Of a DNA stretch of 25,240 bases, positions 8,601 through 16,604 are shown piece after piece. The position numbers and the translations under genes were made by a program. The notes beneath the pieces are model-generated. The model was given only the letters and a program-made list of their open reading frames with translations, was not told the DNA's origin and searched no databases. The DNA lies in assembly GCA_900548315.1 (NCBI GenBank), contig URJU01000013.1, positions 1-25,240 on the forward strand, given 5' to 3'. Positions within the stretch are counted from its first letter, which is position 1. Every line of letters starts with the position of its first letter. The DNA comes from an uncultured Coprococcus sp. (GTDB lineage: Bacteria > Bacillota > Clostridia > Lachnospirales > Lachnospiraceae).

Positions 8601-9418
8601 ATAATTCTTCTGTAAAGATCATTGAGATCTGATGTCGCAAATCTTCCACCCTCAAGCTGAACCATAGGTCTGATATCTGGTGGGATAACCGGGATAACAT
8701 TCATTATCATCCATTCTGGTCTGTTCTCAGAAGTTCTGAATGCCTCCATAACCTCAAGTCTCTTTATGATCCTTGTTCTCTTCTGTCCGCTGCATGTCTC
8801 AAGCTCTTTCTTGAGCTCCTCGCTCTCAGCATCAAGATCTATCGCCATGAGAAGTTTCTGTATAGCCTCTGCACCCATCTCTGCTACAAATGAGCCATAG
8901 CCATACTCTTTCTCGGCATCTCTGTACTCCTGCTCGTTAAGTATCTGCTTATAAGCAAGAGGTGTATCCTTCGGATCAGTAACTATATATGAAGAGAAGT
9001 AAAGAACCTTCTCAAGGACTCTAGGAGATATATCCAGTATAAGTCCCATACGGCTAGGTATTCCCTTGAAATACCAGATATGTGAAACAGGTGCAGCAAG
9101 TTCAATGTGTCCCATACGCTCTCTACGAACGCTTGACTTTGTAACCTCTACGCCACACTTATCACACACAACGCCCTTGAATCTGATCTTCTTATATTTT
9201 CCACAGTTACACTCCCAGTCCTTCTGTGGTCCAAATATCTTCTCGCAGAAAAGACCATCCTTCTCCGGCTTGAGCGTTCTGTAATTGATAGTCTCAGGGC
9301 GTTTTACTTCGCCGTGAGACCACTCTCTTATCTTTTCAGGAGATGCAAGTCCGATTTTTATTGCGTCAAAGTTCAATGACTTTTCCTGTTCTGTATTGTC
9401 TACATTGTATTCTGGCAT
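5660..9418 (-). CDS. rpoC: RNA polymerase subunit beta'
   Basis: Catalytic beta' subunit of RNA polymerase, 1252 aa. The N-terminal zinc ribbon has Cys70, Cys72, Cys85 and Cys88. The catalytic magnesium loop NADFDGDQM is at residues 458-466 (Asp460, 462, 464). A second cysteine cluster (CKSHLGVCAKCYG) precedes the conserved region with the bridge helix and trigger-loop neighbourhood (QSIGEPGTQLTMRTFHTGG). The protein ends in a strongly acidic tail of about 50 residues. The ATG start lies 17 bases after the rpoB stop with an AAAGGAG site, so the two are co-transcribed. A 27-bp terminator follows. Confidence 0.98.
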   Translation of the reverse strand: MPEYNVDNTEQEKSLNFDAIKIGLASPEKIREWSHGEVKRPETINYRTLKPEKDGLFCEKIFGPQKDWECNCGKYKKIRFKGVVCDKCGVEVTKSSVRRERMGHIELAAPVSHIWYFKGIPSRMGLILDISPRVLEKVLYFSSYIVTDPKDTPLAYKQILNEQEYRDAEKEYGYGSFVAEMGAEAIQKLLMAIDLDAESEELKKELETCSGQKRTRIIKRLEVMEAFRTSENRPEWMIMNVIPVIPPDIRPMVQLEGGRFATSDLNDLYRRIINRNNRLRRLLDLGAPEIIVRNEKRMLQEAVDALIDNGRRGRAVTGPGNRALKSLSEMLKGKQGRFRQNLLGKRVDYSGRSVIVVGPELKIYQCGLPKEMAIELFKPFVMKELTATGKANNIKQAKKMVEKLEPQVWDILEDVIKEHPVMLNRAPTLHRLGIQAFEPVLVGGKAIKLHPLVCTAFNADFDGDQMAVHLPLTVEAQAECRFLLLSPNNLLKPSDGATVAVPSQDMILGIYYLTLDKDGEIGEGKYFKSKNEAILAYENNVITLHSKIHVRRTVEYEGQELTGVINTTLGKMLFNEIIPQDLGFVDRSTPENALRLEIEKTVGKKQLKPILDKCINTHGATKTAEVLDDVKAIGYKFSTRGAISVSISDMKVPDEKKDILNDAQKLVDEITKKFRRGMGTEEERYQAVVKVWEAADKHLQELLFAGLDKYNNIFMMADSGARGSNQQIKQLAGMRGLMADTTGRTIELPIKSNFREGLDVLEYFISAHGARKGLSDTALRTADSGYLTRRLVDVSQDLIIREPDCSIGRKEIPGMVIEAFREGKEMIEEFQERITGRYLAESVYDAEGNMLVKINHMVTAKRAELIVNKGVDSNGVPFTVTDEDGNRTVRLDAKLKIRTVLTCKSHLGVCAKCYGANMATGLPVQVGESVGIIAAQSIGEPGTQLTMRTFHTGGVAGGDITQGLPRVEELFEARKPKGLAIIAEFGGKVQLRDNKKKREIVITNDETGESKAYLIPYGSRIKVLDDQVLEAGDELTEGSVNPHDILKIKGVRAVQDYMLREVQKVYRLQGVEINDKHIEIIVRQMLKKIIIDEPGDSDYLPGTQANILEFEDTNEALIADGKEPATGTQIMLGITKASLATDSFMSAASFQETTKVLTDAAIKSKVDPLVGLKENVLIGKLIPAGTGMKRYRSVKLDTEMEEIDFFDEDDDEDYSDIDNINTEAEVFKELDAGDDINSDEVSDVKPVGEDEE

Positions 9419-9435
9419 CTTACAAAGCTCCTTTC

Positions 9436-12400
9436 TTATTCCTCATCATCCATAAAATCCGAATCGACATCATCATTTATCTCATCTTCGTCAACTTCCG
9501 AGAATCCACTGGCCTGAAGTTCTGCAGCGTCATCGCCGCTGAAGATCTCAGGTGCCTCAGTCTCATCTGAGTCATCTCTGTCTGATGATCTGTCACTGAG
9601 AAGTCTCTTGATGCTTGGATTATAATCGTAAGCTTCCATAGTCTCACTGAGATCTACTTCAACCATATTCTTATTACCATCCTCATCCGTTTCCTCTCTG
9701 ACTACTCTTACGTCAAGTCCAAGTGCCTGGAACTCCTTGAGAAGAACCTTGAATGACTCTGGAACTCCTGGTGCAGGTATATTCTCACCCTTGATAATCG
9801 CCTCGTATGTCTTAACACGACCGATAACATCATCAGACTTAACTGTCAGAATCTCCTGCAGAGTGTATGATGCACCATATGCCTCAAGAGCCCAAACCTC
9901 CATCTCTCCGAAACGCTGTCCACCGAACTGAGCTTTACCACCCAGCGGCTGCTGTGTCACGAGTGAGTACGGTCCAGTTGAACGAGCATGTATCTTATCA
10001 TCAACCAGATGGTGCAGCTTGAGATAATGCATGTAACCGATTGTTACAGGGGCATCAAAATTCTCACCTGTTCTACCATCGCGGAGCTGAACCTTACCTG
10101 TTCTATTGATAGGCACGCCCTTCCACTCTGCCCTGTGATCTCTGTTATTGTAAAGGAAGTCCATAACCTCAGGCTTTACCGTATCCTTGTACTTAGCCTC
10201 AAAATCTTCCCATGTACCATTTGCATAGTCATTTGCCATCTCCAGTGTATCCATGATGTCAAACTCTGTTGCACCGTTGAATACAGGGGTGGACACCTTA
10301 AATCCAAGAACCTGTGACGCAAGTCCAAGATGGATTTCAAGGACCTGTCCGATGTTCATTCGTGAAGGAACGCCCAGTGGGTTAAGCACGATGTCAAGAG
10401 GACGTCCATTTGGAAGGAACGGCATATCCTCAACAGGGAGTACTCGTGAAACTACACCCTTGTTACCATGACGACCAGCCATCTTATCTCCGACCTGAAT
10501 CTTTCTCTTCTGCGCTATATAAACTCTAACCTTCTTGTCAACGCCTGCCGGAAGGTCATCTCCGTCCGCACGCGTAAATACCTTTGCATCTATAACTATA
10601 CCAAACGCTCCATGAGGAACCTTCAGTGATGTATCTCTTACCTCTCTTGCCTTCTCACCAAATATTGCACGAAGAAGCCTCTCCTCTGCTGTAAGCTCTG
10701 TCTCACCCTTTGGTGTTACCTTGCCGACAAGGATATCACCGGCACGAACCTCAGCACCGATTCTGATGATACCATTCTCATCAAGATCCTTGAGGACATC
10801 ATTTGAAAGTCCTGCAAGATCTCTTGTGATCTCTTCTTTACCAAGCTTTGTATCACGAGCCTCACACTCATACTTCTCGATATGGATAGATGTATACACA
10901 TCATCGCGTACAAGTCTCTCGCTGAGAAGAACCGCATCCTCGTAATTGTAACCTTCCCATGTCATGAATCCGATAAGAGGGTTCTTACCAAGTGCAATCT
11001 CTCCGCCTGATGTTGAAGGGCCATCTGCTATAACCTCTCCAGCCTTGACATGATCACCCTTGAACACGATCGGTCTCTGGTTCATACAGTTACCCTGATT
11101 GCTGCGTGCAAACTTGATAACATGATATACATCCTTTGTGCCATCCTCATCTGCTCTTACGCAGATCTCTGTGCTGTTTGAATACTCGACAACACCATCT
11201 CTCTTGGCAACAACACAGACGCCTGAATCAACAGCTGCCTTTGCCTCCATTCCTGTTCCAACTACCGCTGACTCTGTCATCATAAGAGGAACCGCCTGAC
11301 GCTGCATGTTTGATCCCATGAGGGCACGGTTAGCATCATCGTTCTGCAGGAAAGGAATCATAGATGTAGCAACCGAAAATACCATCTTAGGTGATACATC
11401 CATAAGATCTACCTTGGACTTAGGGAACTCAGTCGTATCAGCTCTAAATCTACCTGATACATTATTTCTCACAAAATGTCCGTCGGCATCTATAGGCTCA
11501 TTAGCCTGTACTACTCTGTATCTATCTTCCTCGTCAGCTGTGAGATAAACTACCTCATCTGTGACTATAGGATTCTTTGGATCTGTCTTGTCCAGCTTTC
11601 TATATGGAGCCTCAACAAAACCATATTCGTTGATACGCGCATATGTAGCCAGCGAGTTTATAAGTCCGATGTTAGGACCCTCAGGGGTCTCGATAGGACA
11701 CATTCTACCATAATGTGTATAGTGTACATCTCGAACCTCGAATCCGGCTCTGTCTCGTGAAAGTCCACCTGGACCAAGGGCTGAAAGTCTTCTCTTGTGA
11801 GTCAGTTCTGACAGAGGGTTATTCTGATCCATAAACTGTGACAGCTGTGAACTTCCGAAGAACTCCTTAACTGCAGCTGTTACAGGCTTTATATTTATAA
11901 GGGACTGAGGTGTGATGGACTCAGCATCCTGTGTTGTCATTCTCTCTCTAACAACCCTTTCAAGTCTAGAGAGACCTATTCTGTACTGGTTCTGAAGAAG
12001 TTCTCCAACCGCTCTGATACGTCTGTTGCCCAGATGGTCGATGTCATCATCAAAACCGATTCCATACTCAAGGTGAATATTATAATTGATAGATGCAAAT
12101 ATATCTTCCTTTGTGATGTGCTTTGGCACAAGGTCTGACATATCTCTCTCAACTGCAGCCTTGAGTTTCTCTGTATCGTCTCCGTATTCCTCAAGAAGCC
12201 CTTCAAGAACAGGATAATATACACGCTCAACTATGCCCAGCTCAGCAGGGTCAAAGTCGACATAATTTGCTATATTAACCATCATATTAGAAAGAACTTT
12301 TACATTTCTCTCCTCAGTCTGGATCATTACATATGGAACTGCAGCATCCTGAATCGTGTCAGCGAGTTCTTCTGATACAACTGTACCTGCCTCAGCTATA

Positions 12401-13317
12401 ACCTCTCCTGTACTAGGATCGATCGCATCCTCAGCCAGCACATGTCCTGCTATGCGGGCTTTGAGTGCAAGTTTCTTGTTGAACTTGTAACGTCCAACCT
12501 TTGCAAGATCGTATCTTCTTGCATCAAAGAACATGGCATTGATAAGACTCTCTGCATTCTCAACAACAGATGGCTCATCCGGTCTGATCTTCTTGTAAAG
12601 CTCAACCACGCCCTCTGAGTATGACTTTGCCGGATCCTTATTAAGACTCTCCATGATCTTTGGCTCCTCGCCAAATAAATCTATGATCTCCTGATCTGTT
12701 CCAAGACCAAGTGCACGGATAAGAACAGTTACCGGTACCTTCCTGGTTCTATCAACACGTACATAGAATACATCGTTGGAATCCGTCTCATACTCCAGCC
12801 ATGCGCCTCTGTTAGGGATAACTGTACATGCATACAGTTTCTTACCAACCTTATCATGAGTTATATCATAGTAAATACCAGGTGAACGAACCAACTGGCT
12901 GACTATAACTCTCTCTGCACCATTGATAACGAATGTTCCTGTCTCTGTCATAAGTGGAAGATCACCCATGAAGATCTCATGTTCCGACATCTCCGGAGCA
13001 TCCTTCACTCTGAGTCTGACCTTAACTCTGAGTGGAGCTGCATATGTTGCATCTCTCTCCTTACATTCCTCGATACTGTACTTCAAGTCATTCTTGCAGA
13101 ACTGAAAATCTACAAATTCAAGACTATACTGACCAGAGTAATCAGTGATTGGAGAAATATCCCTGAACGCTTCCTTCAAACCGTCAGTTAAGAACCAATT
13201 ATATGAATTCTTCTGAACCTCAATGAAGTTAGGCATATCCAGGACGTCCTTCTGTTTCGCATAGCTCATTCTGTAGCCTTTTCCAGACTTGACAGGACTA
13301 ATTCTGTTCTTTTCCAT
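9436..13317 (-). CDS. rpoB: RNA polymerase subunit beta
   Basis: Beta subunit of RNA polymerase, about 1293 aa. I place the start at ATG 13317 (MEKNRISPVKSGKGYRMSYAK) because AAGGGGTG lies at a proper distance; a GTG four codons upstream (13329) abuts that same site and is less likely. The rifampicin-pocket region covers about residues 488-514 and has the wild-type residues of FMDQNN, THKRRLSALG, so no rifampicin-resistance change is seen. The C-terminal tail of about 45 residues is rich in Asp/Glu, like that of RpoC. The gene has its own promoter and a leader hairpin downstream of the rplL terminator. Confidence 0.97.
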   Translation of the reverse strand: MEKNRISPVKSGKGYRMSYAKQKDVLDMPNFIEVQKNSYNWFLTDGLKEAFRDISPITDYSGQYSLEFVDFQFCKNDLKYSIEECKERDATYAAPLRVKVRLRVKDAPEMSEHEIFMGDLPLMTETGTFVINGAERVIVSQLVRSPGIYYDITHDKVGKKLYACTVIPNRGAWLEYETDSNDVFYVRVDRTRKVPVTVLIRALGLGTDQEIIDLFGEEPKIMESLNKDPAKSYSEGVVELYKKIRPDEPSVVENAESLINAMFFDARRYDLAKVGRYKFNKKLALKARIAGHVLAEDAIDPSTGEVIAEAGTVVSEELADTIQDAAVPYVMIQTEERNVKVLSNMMVNIANYVDFDPAELGIVERVYYPVLEGLLEEYGDDTEKLKAAVERDMSDLVPKHITKEDIFASINYNIHLEYGIGFDDDIDHLGNRRIRAVGELLQNQYRIGLSRLERVVRERMTTQDAESITPQSLINIKPVTAAVKEFFGSSQLSQFMDQNNPLSELTHKRRLSALGPGGLSRDRAGFEVRDVHYTHYGRMCPIETPEGPNIGLINSLATYARINEYGFVEAPYRKLDKTDPKNPIVTDEVVYLTADEEDRYRVVQANEPIDADGHFVRNNVSGRFRADTTEFPKSKVDLMDVSPKMVFSVATSMIPFLQNDDANRALMGSNMQRQAVPLMMTESAVVGTGMEAKAAVDSGVCVVAKRDGVVEYSNSTEICVRADEDGTKDVYHVIKFARSNQGNCMNQRPIVFKGDHVKAGEVIADGPSTSGGEIALGKNPLIGFMTWEGYNYEDAVLLSERLVRDDVYTSIHIEKYECEARDTKLGKEEITRDLAGLSNDVLKDLDENGIIRIGAEVRAGDILVGKVTPKGETELTAEERLLRAIFGEKAREVRDTSLKVPHGAFGIVIDAKVFTRADGDDLPAGVDKKVRVYIAQKRKIQVGDKMAGRHGNKGVVSRVLPVEDMPFLPNGRPLDIVLNPLGVPSRMNIGQVLEIHLGLASQVLGFKVSTPVFNGATEFDIMDTLEMANDYANGTWEDFEAKYKDTVKPEVMDFLYNNRDHRAEWKGVPINRTGKVQLRDGRTGENFDAPVTIGYMHYLKLHHLVDDKIHARSTGPYSLVTQQPLGGKAQFGGQRFGEMEVWALEAYGASYTLQEILTVKSDDVIGRVKTYEAIIKGENIPAPGVPESFKVLLKEFQALGLDVRVVREETDEDGNKNMVEVDLSETMEAYDYNPSIKRLLSDRSSDRDDSDETEAPEIFSGDDAAELQASGFSEVDEDEINDDVDSDFMDDEE

Positions 13318-13401
13318 CGACACATTCACCCCTTGGAATTTATTTTTATGCTTTTTAGGACAACCTTAAGTTATATAAGTGTTTCAAAGCCGTTTATCAG
13401 G

Positions 13402-13436
13402 CTATCATGGGGTGTTCGCACACGAACCCATAATAG
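13402..13436 (-). other. rpoB leader hairpin
   Basis: Arms 13402-13411 and 13427-13436 pair over 10 bp with one G:U in minus-strand RNA, and GTTCG/CGAAC (13414-13418 with 13423-13427) extends the stem inward around a short loop. It begins about six bases after the predicted start site of the rpoB promoter. No U-tract follows, so it is not a terminator. A role in mRNA stability or rpoBC control is possible but unproven. Confidence 0.55.
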
Positions 13437-13448
13437 TGACAGTATACT

Positions 13449-13477
13449 ATACTATCAGCAAATGCAATATTTGTCAA
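13449..13477 (-). promoter_or_regulatory. rpoB promoter
   Basis: TTGACA (13472-13477) and TAGTAT (13449-13454) lie 17 bases apart on the minus strand. It is downstream of the rplL terminator and about 130 bases before the rpoB start. It gives rpoBC a dedicated vegetative promoter in addition to any read-through from rplJL. Confidence 0.82.
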
Positions 13478-13587
13478 CTACTTTTTGGGATTTTTTTGAA
13501 TAAAGAATAATATGTATCAATTACTGTTCAATACATATCACATATCATGTCGCGCGTATAACTTGACGACATATAGAATATATTTAT

Positions 13588-13630
13588 AGAAAAAACCGGT
13601 CTGACGGCACTCGGATGCACCGCCAGACCG
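13588..13630 (-). terminator. rplL terminator
   Basis: Arms 13597-13607 and 13620-13630 form an 11-bp GC-rich stem (one G:U in the minus-strand RNA) with a 12-base loop, followed by G and six U (13590-13595). It lies about 40 bases after the rplL stop. In many bacteria this junction is a partial terminator that sets the ribosomal protein to RNA polymerase ratio; here a full promoter downstream argues for stronger separation. Confidence 0.85.
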
Positions 13631-13667
13631 AATAGTATCTATTAGTATTACAAATCAGTAATTCAAA

Positions 13668-14036
13668 TTACTTTAATGTAACCTTAGCGCCCTCAGCCTC
13701 AAGCTTTGTCTTAGCTTCCTCAGCCTCTTCCTTAGTAGCGTCCTCCTTGATTACCTTTGGAGCACCATCTACAGCGTCCTTAGCTTCCTTAAGACCTAAG
13801 CCTGTAAGCTCACGAACAACCTTGATAACCTTAACCTTGTTAGGACCAACCTCTGTAAGCTCTACGTTGAATGAATCCTTCTCCTCAGCTGCTGCTGCGC
13901 CGTCAGCACCTGCTGCTGCAACTACAACACCTGCTGCTGCTGATACACCAAACTCCTCTTCACAAGCCTTAACTAAGTCGTTTAACTCTAATACTGATAA
14001 ACCTTTGATTACTTCAATAATTTCCTGAGTTGTCAT
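13668..14036 (-). CDS. rplL: 50S ribosomal protein L7/L12
   Basis: Stalk protein that recruits translation GTPases; it binds L10 as dimers. The length is 122 aa from ATG 14036 (MTTQEIIEVIKGL), chosen because GGAGG lies about 8 bases upstream. An in-frame ATG five codons earlier (14051) overlaps that site and is rejected. The N-terminal dimerisation domain is at about residues 1-32, then an Ala/Gly-rich hinge at about 34-52, then the C-terminal domain with GLGLKEAKDAVDGAP. It follows rplJ by 132 bases and ends at an intrinsic terminator. Confidence 0.97.
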   Translation of the reverse strand: MTTQEIIEVIKGLSVLELNDLVKACEEEFGVSAAAGVVVAAAGADGAAAAEEKDSFNVELTEVGPNKVKVIKVVRELTGLGLKEAKDAVDGAPKVIKEDATKEEAEEAKTKLEAEGAKVTLK

Positions 14037-14168
14037 TATGTTTTCCTCCATATAATATAATTTGTTATTTTGTAATGCATCTACACATCACTCTCGTCTC
14101 ATGCAGATACCCTTTGTCCATGATATAGACAATCAATTGCCTGATAAGCAACTTCAGCGAAGTACTTA

Positions 14169-14657
14169 TTAAGCCTCCTTCTGCTCTGCGATCTGCTTGA
14201 TAACACGAGCGAAGTTTGCGATAGGTGACTGGATACTTCCAAGGAACTTGGAAATAAGAGTCTCTCTTGAAGGGATCTTTGCAATAACCTGGATTCCCTC
14301 TGCATCGTAGAATGTTCCTTCTACAACGCCACCCTTAAGCTCAAGAGCTGGGGCATTCTTTGCGAAGTCTGCAAGAACTCTTGCAGCTGCTGTAGCGTCT
14401 TCCTTGCAGATTGCAAGACCAGTTGGTCCCTCTAAGCAACCCTTAAGGCCTTCGAACTCTGTTCCCTCAATAGCGAAGTTAACCATTGTGTTCTTGTATA
14501 CCTTGTATACAACACCAGCTTCTCTTAAATTCTTACGGAGCTGTGTATCCTGCTCAACTGTAAGACCACGATAGTCTACAACTACTGCAGTAACAGCGCC
14601 TTCAAGATTTGCCTTGATCTCTTCTACTATTGGCTTCTTTAACTCTACCTTTGCCAT
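14169..14657 (-). CDS. rplJ: 50S ribosomal protein L10
   Basis: Stalk-base protein that binds 23S rRNA and carries the L7/L12 dimers, 162 aa. The true start is ATG 14657 (MAKVELKKPIVEEIK), with AGGAGG at 14664-14669. The reading frame stays open upstream to 14714 but that part runs into the leader attenuator and is not coding. Conserved segments include VVVDYRGLTVEQ and VYKNTMVNFA. Normally rplK-rplA precede rplJ; here two peptidoglycan hydrolase genes do instead. Expression is expected to be autoregulated by L10 or L10-(L12)4 through the leader. Confidence 0.97.
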   Translation of the reverse strand: MAKVELKKPIVEEIKANLEGAVTAVVVDYRGLTVEQDTQLRKNLREAGVVYKVYKNTMVNFAIEGTEFEGLKGCLEGPTGLAICKEDATAAARVLADFAKNAPALELKGGVVEGTFYDAEGIQVIAKIPSRETLISKFLGSIQSPIANFARVIKQIAEQKEA

Positions 14658-14700
14658 AATGCGCCTCCTTATTTTACTAATGACTGCACATTCAAGATAT

Positions 14701-14733
14701 AAAAAAACTCTCATAGCCCTAAGACCTGAGAGT
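14701..14733 (-). terminator. rplJL leader attenuator
   Basis: ACTCTCA (14727-14733 on the minus strand) pairs with TGAGAGT (14707-14713) around a 13-base loop, and seven U follow (14701-14707). It lies between the L10 leader element and the rplJ ribosome binding site, where an attenuator responding to L10 binding is expected. Confidence 0.85.
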
Positions 14734-14750
14734 AGATTGTTAAATCAATT

Positions 14751-14824
14751 AACGATATCTTTCCTCGGTAGGTGATATTCATCTTACGCCTTCCGGCACC
14801 TACTGTCTTCGGCAGTTCATCGTT
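14751..14824 (-). promoter_or_regulatory. L10 ribosomal-protein leader RNA
   Basis: On the minus strand AACGAT/ATCGTT (14819-14824 with 14751-14756) closes an element containing CCGAAGACAG, TAGGTG paired with CACCTA, a GCC-GGAA-GGC hairpin and ACCGAGG. These are hallmarks of the L10 leader, which imitates the L10 site on 23S rRNA and lets L10 repress its own operon. Its place between a strong promoter and an attenuator just upstream of rplJ agrees. Confidence 0.88.
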
Positions 14825-14828
14825 GCTT

Positions 14829-14857
14829 AATATAACACACTGCAATCGCAATGTCAA
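14829..14857 (-). promoter_or_regulatory. rplJL promoter
   Basis: TTGACA (14852-14857) and TATATT (14829-14834) are 17 bases apart on the minus strand, with predicted initiation near 14822, at the first bases of the L10 leader. The -35 box begins only nine bases after the amidase stop codon. Confidence 0.87.
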
Positions 14858-14865
14858 CTAAATTT

Positions 14866-15393
14866 TTAAATTGTTTTCTCAACAGCATCTGCTATAGCCG
14901 ATGCTATTGCCTCAAAATTATAATCATAAAGATAGTTGTCATAGTCGTTGTTTATAAACCCCGTCTCTATGAGCACCGCCGGCATCTTAGTTCTTCTCAG
15001 CACCGCAAGCCCCGGTCGTTCTTCCACGTTTATATTCCTGAACCCCAGCTTTTCCAGCTCACTATTGATGTTCTGCGCAAGCCTATACTTGACTCCACTC
15101 TTGTCATATACCAAAGTCTGTACGCCATTGTAGGTATTAGGCTCCGGCGAGGAATTCCGATGAAGTGATATGAAATAATCTGCTCCACTTTCATTTCCTA
15201 TCTGTGCCTTTCTAACCGGTGCATCATATACATCTGTAGTCCTGGTATACTCCACGTCATAGCCACGCCTCTCAAGCTCATCTCCAAGTGCAAGTGCGAG
15301 ATTAAGGTTGTCATTCTTCTCAAGACGTCCTTCATAGGATGCGCCGTTGTCATAACCGCCATGTCCTGCATCTATCATTATCTTTGCAGCCAT
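14866..15393 (-). CDS. N-acetylmuramoyl-L-alanine amidase (Amidase_3)
   Basis: Zinc amidase that cleaves the bond between MurNAc and the stem peptide L-Ala. The 175 aa are nearly all catalytic domain. The expected zinc ligands and catalytic Glu are visible: His11 in DAGHGG, Glu25 in GRLEKND, His78 in ISLHRN and Glu143 in LIETGF. There is no signal peptide, membrane segment or binding domain, so it resembles CwlC-type mother-cell lysis amidases or phage endolysins more than secreted autolysins. The ribosome binding site is weak (ACAGGTT). A promoter candidate of its own lies just upstream, and the GH25 gene ends 59 bases before it. How it reaches the wall is unknown. Confidence 0.92.
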   Translation of the reverse strand: MAAKIMIDAGHGGYDNGASYEGRLEKNDNLNLALALGDELERRGYDVEYTRTTDVYDAPVRKAQIGNESGADYFISLHRNSSPEPNTYNGVQTLVYDKSGVKYRLAQNINSELEKLGFRNINVEERPGLAVLRRTKMPAVLIETGFINNDYDNYLYDYNFEAIASAIADAVEKTI

Positions 15394-15414
15394 AATATAT
15401 AACCTGTTTTTTCT

Positions 15415-15443
15415 ATAATATTATGTTAGATATGCAGATTCAA
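15415..15443 (-). promoter_or_regulatory. Possible amidase promoter
   Basis: TTGAAT (15438-15443) and TATTAT (15415-15420) with a 17-base spacer on the minus strand, in the 59-base gap between the GH25 and amidase genes. It is moderately close to consensus in an AT-rich gap, so chance cannot be excluded. Confidence 0.45.
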
Positions 15444-15452
15444 GAACTTCTA

Positions 15453-16448
15453 TCAATCCTTAAACCAAAGATTCAGATCCACATCGCCATACACTCCGTC
15501 TACACTTCCAGATTCTGTGTACTGCCATCCAGTATATTTATATGGGAAATTCGGAACATTTGCATAGTGGGCAAGCCAAAGTTCATAGTCTCCAAGTCTG
15601 TCCATATCCAGACACTGTGCAAACATATTTCGACTAGCGTAGATCATCGGCGTATAACCTGCCGCCTTTATAGTCTCGCAAAATCCCACAACACCATCTG
15701 TTCTCTGATCTACCGTGGCATTATCGCCCCTCGCCTCATCGTCACCTATAAGTTCTGAATCAATAACTATAGGATATGTAACCTTCATTTTTCCTATCTG
15801 TTTGAGAACAAATTTCGCCTCCTCAACGCCTTCATCATATGTGATCGCCTGTGTGAAGAAATACAATCCAGTCGGTACTTTATACTTAATGACTGCAGCC
15901 TTGTTGTCCTCAAAACTTGAGTCGAGCATAAGCCCGCCCTCTGTGTATCCTCTAAATCCCACACGCAGCATGACAAAATCGATATCTTTGTTCCCCGACA
16001 GCGTCTCCCAATCTATATCTCCCTGAAATGTTGACAGGTCTACGCCAACAAGAGTGTCCTTTATATTGTCATCGCTGTAATGCATATAACCGTCATCACC
16101 GGTATAAAACCGCTCTGTATCCAGATTGTTCCTGGCAACCTTGTCACTTATCTTATACAACAACGCGTCTGGGCCAAGATCTCCAACATTAATATATGCT
16201 GTCGGTATATAATTCCAATAGTTATCATATATGCTGCTTGTTATCTCTGTGTCCTCTATCGTATAACCGGCCTCATAACTGAGCGCCGGCGATGCCTTTG
16301 AGCTTGTAAATCCCCACGCCCTGCCTATCACTATACCTATTATAAGTCCTGTTATCAAACATATCGTTCCGATAAGTATACACCAGTTCCTGGTAAACTT
16401 TTTCACCTGTATCGTATCCATAACAATATCATCTCTTTCTTTTGTCAT
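15453..16448 (-). CDS. Membrane-anchored GH25 lysozyme
   Basis: N-acetylmuramidase of glycoside hydrolase family 25, 331 aa. A short basic cytoplasmic N-terminus is followed by one transmembrane helix at about residues 22-44, a linker of about 90 residues, then the GH25 barrel at about 132-331. Visible active-site motifs are GVDLSTFQGDIDW (135-147, Asp137), YPIVIDSE (225-232, Asp230 and Glu232), WLAHYA (291-296) and the terminal WQY and DVDLNLW. No signal-peptidase site is obvious, so it probably stays anchored and faces outward. The start is uncertain: ATG 16448 or ATG 16421, neither with a strong ribosome binding site. With the next gene it forms a pair cutting both glycan and peptide linkages. 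Confidence 0.93.
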   Translation of the reverse strand: MTKERDDIVMDTIQVKKFTRNWCILIGTICLITGLIIGIVIGRAWGFTSSKASPALSYEAGYTIEDTEITSSIYDNYWNYIPTAYINVGDLGPDALLYKISDKVARNNLDTERFYTGDDGYMHYSDDNIKDTLVGVDLSTFQGDIDWETLSGNKDIDFVMLRVGFRGYTEGGLMLDSSFEDNKAAVIKYKVPTGLYFFTQAITYDEGVEEAKFVLKQIGKMKVTYPIVIDSELIGDDEARGDNATVDQRTDGVVGFCETIKAAGYTPMIYASRNMFAQCLDMDRLGDYELWLAHYANVPNFPYKYTGWQYTESGSVDGVYGDVDLNLWFKD

Positions 16449-16604
16449 ATCTAGCCGTATAATCCCACTGTCTTTTCTGCTGTATTTTCTGTTTACACGC
16501 TTACCACATTTTTTTATTTTACCAGCGCATGCGTAATATGTCGTCTTAATTTTCCTGACATATGCAAAAACCGTTCAAGCAGTGACATCTCAGGTGCACT
16601 GACT

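Larger units (their letters stand above)
13318..13667 (-). other. rplL-rpoB intergenic region (350 bases)
   Basis: No gene fits here. In the direction of transcription it holds the rplL terminator (13588-13630), an AT-rich stretch with a small ATGTCG/CGACAT inverted repeat around 13540-13570, the rpoB promoter (13449-13477), a leader hairpin (13402-13436) and about 85 bases of mostly unstructured leader up to the rpoB ribosome binding site. Confidence 0.8.

Noticed and set aside
14658..14714. N-terminal extension of L10
   Set aside because: The open frame covers the attenuator stem; AGGAGG and the conserved MAKVELKK start place the gene start at 14657.
16514..16604. Possible terminator after the hydrolase-methyltransferase gene
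   Set aside because: The CAGTG/CACTG pairing downstream of the stop is short and separated by about nine bases from the U-run, so I do not call it.
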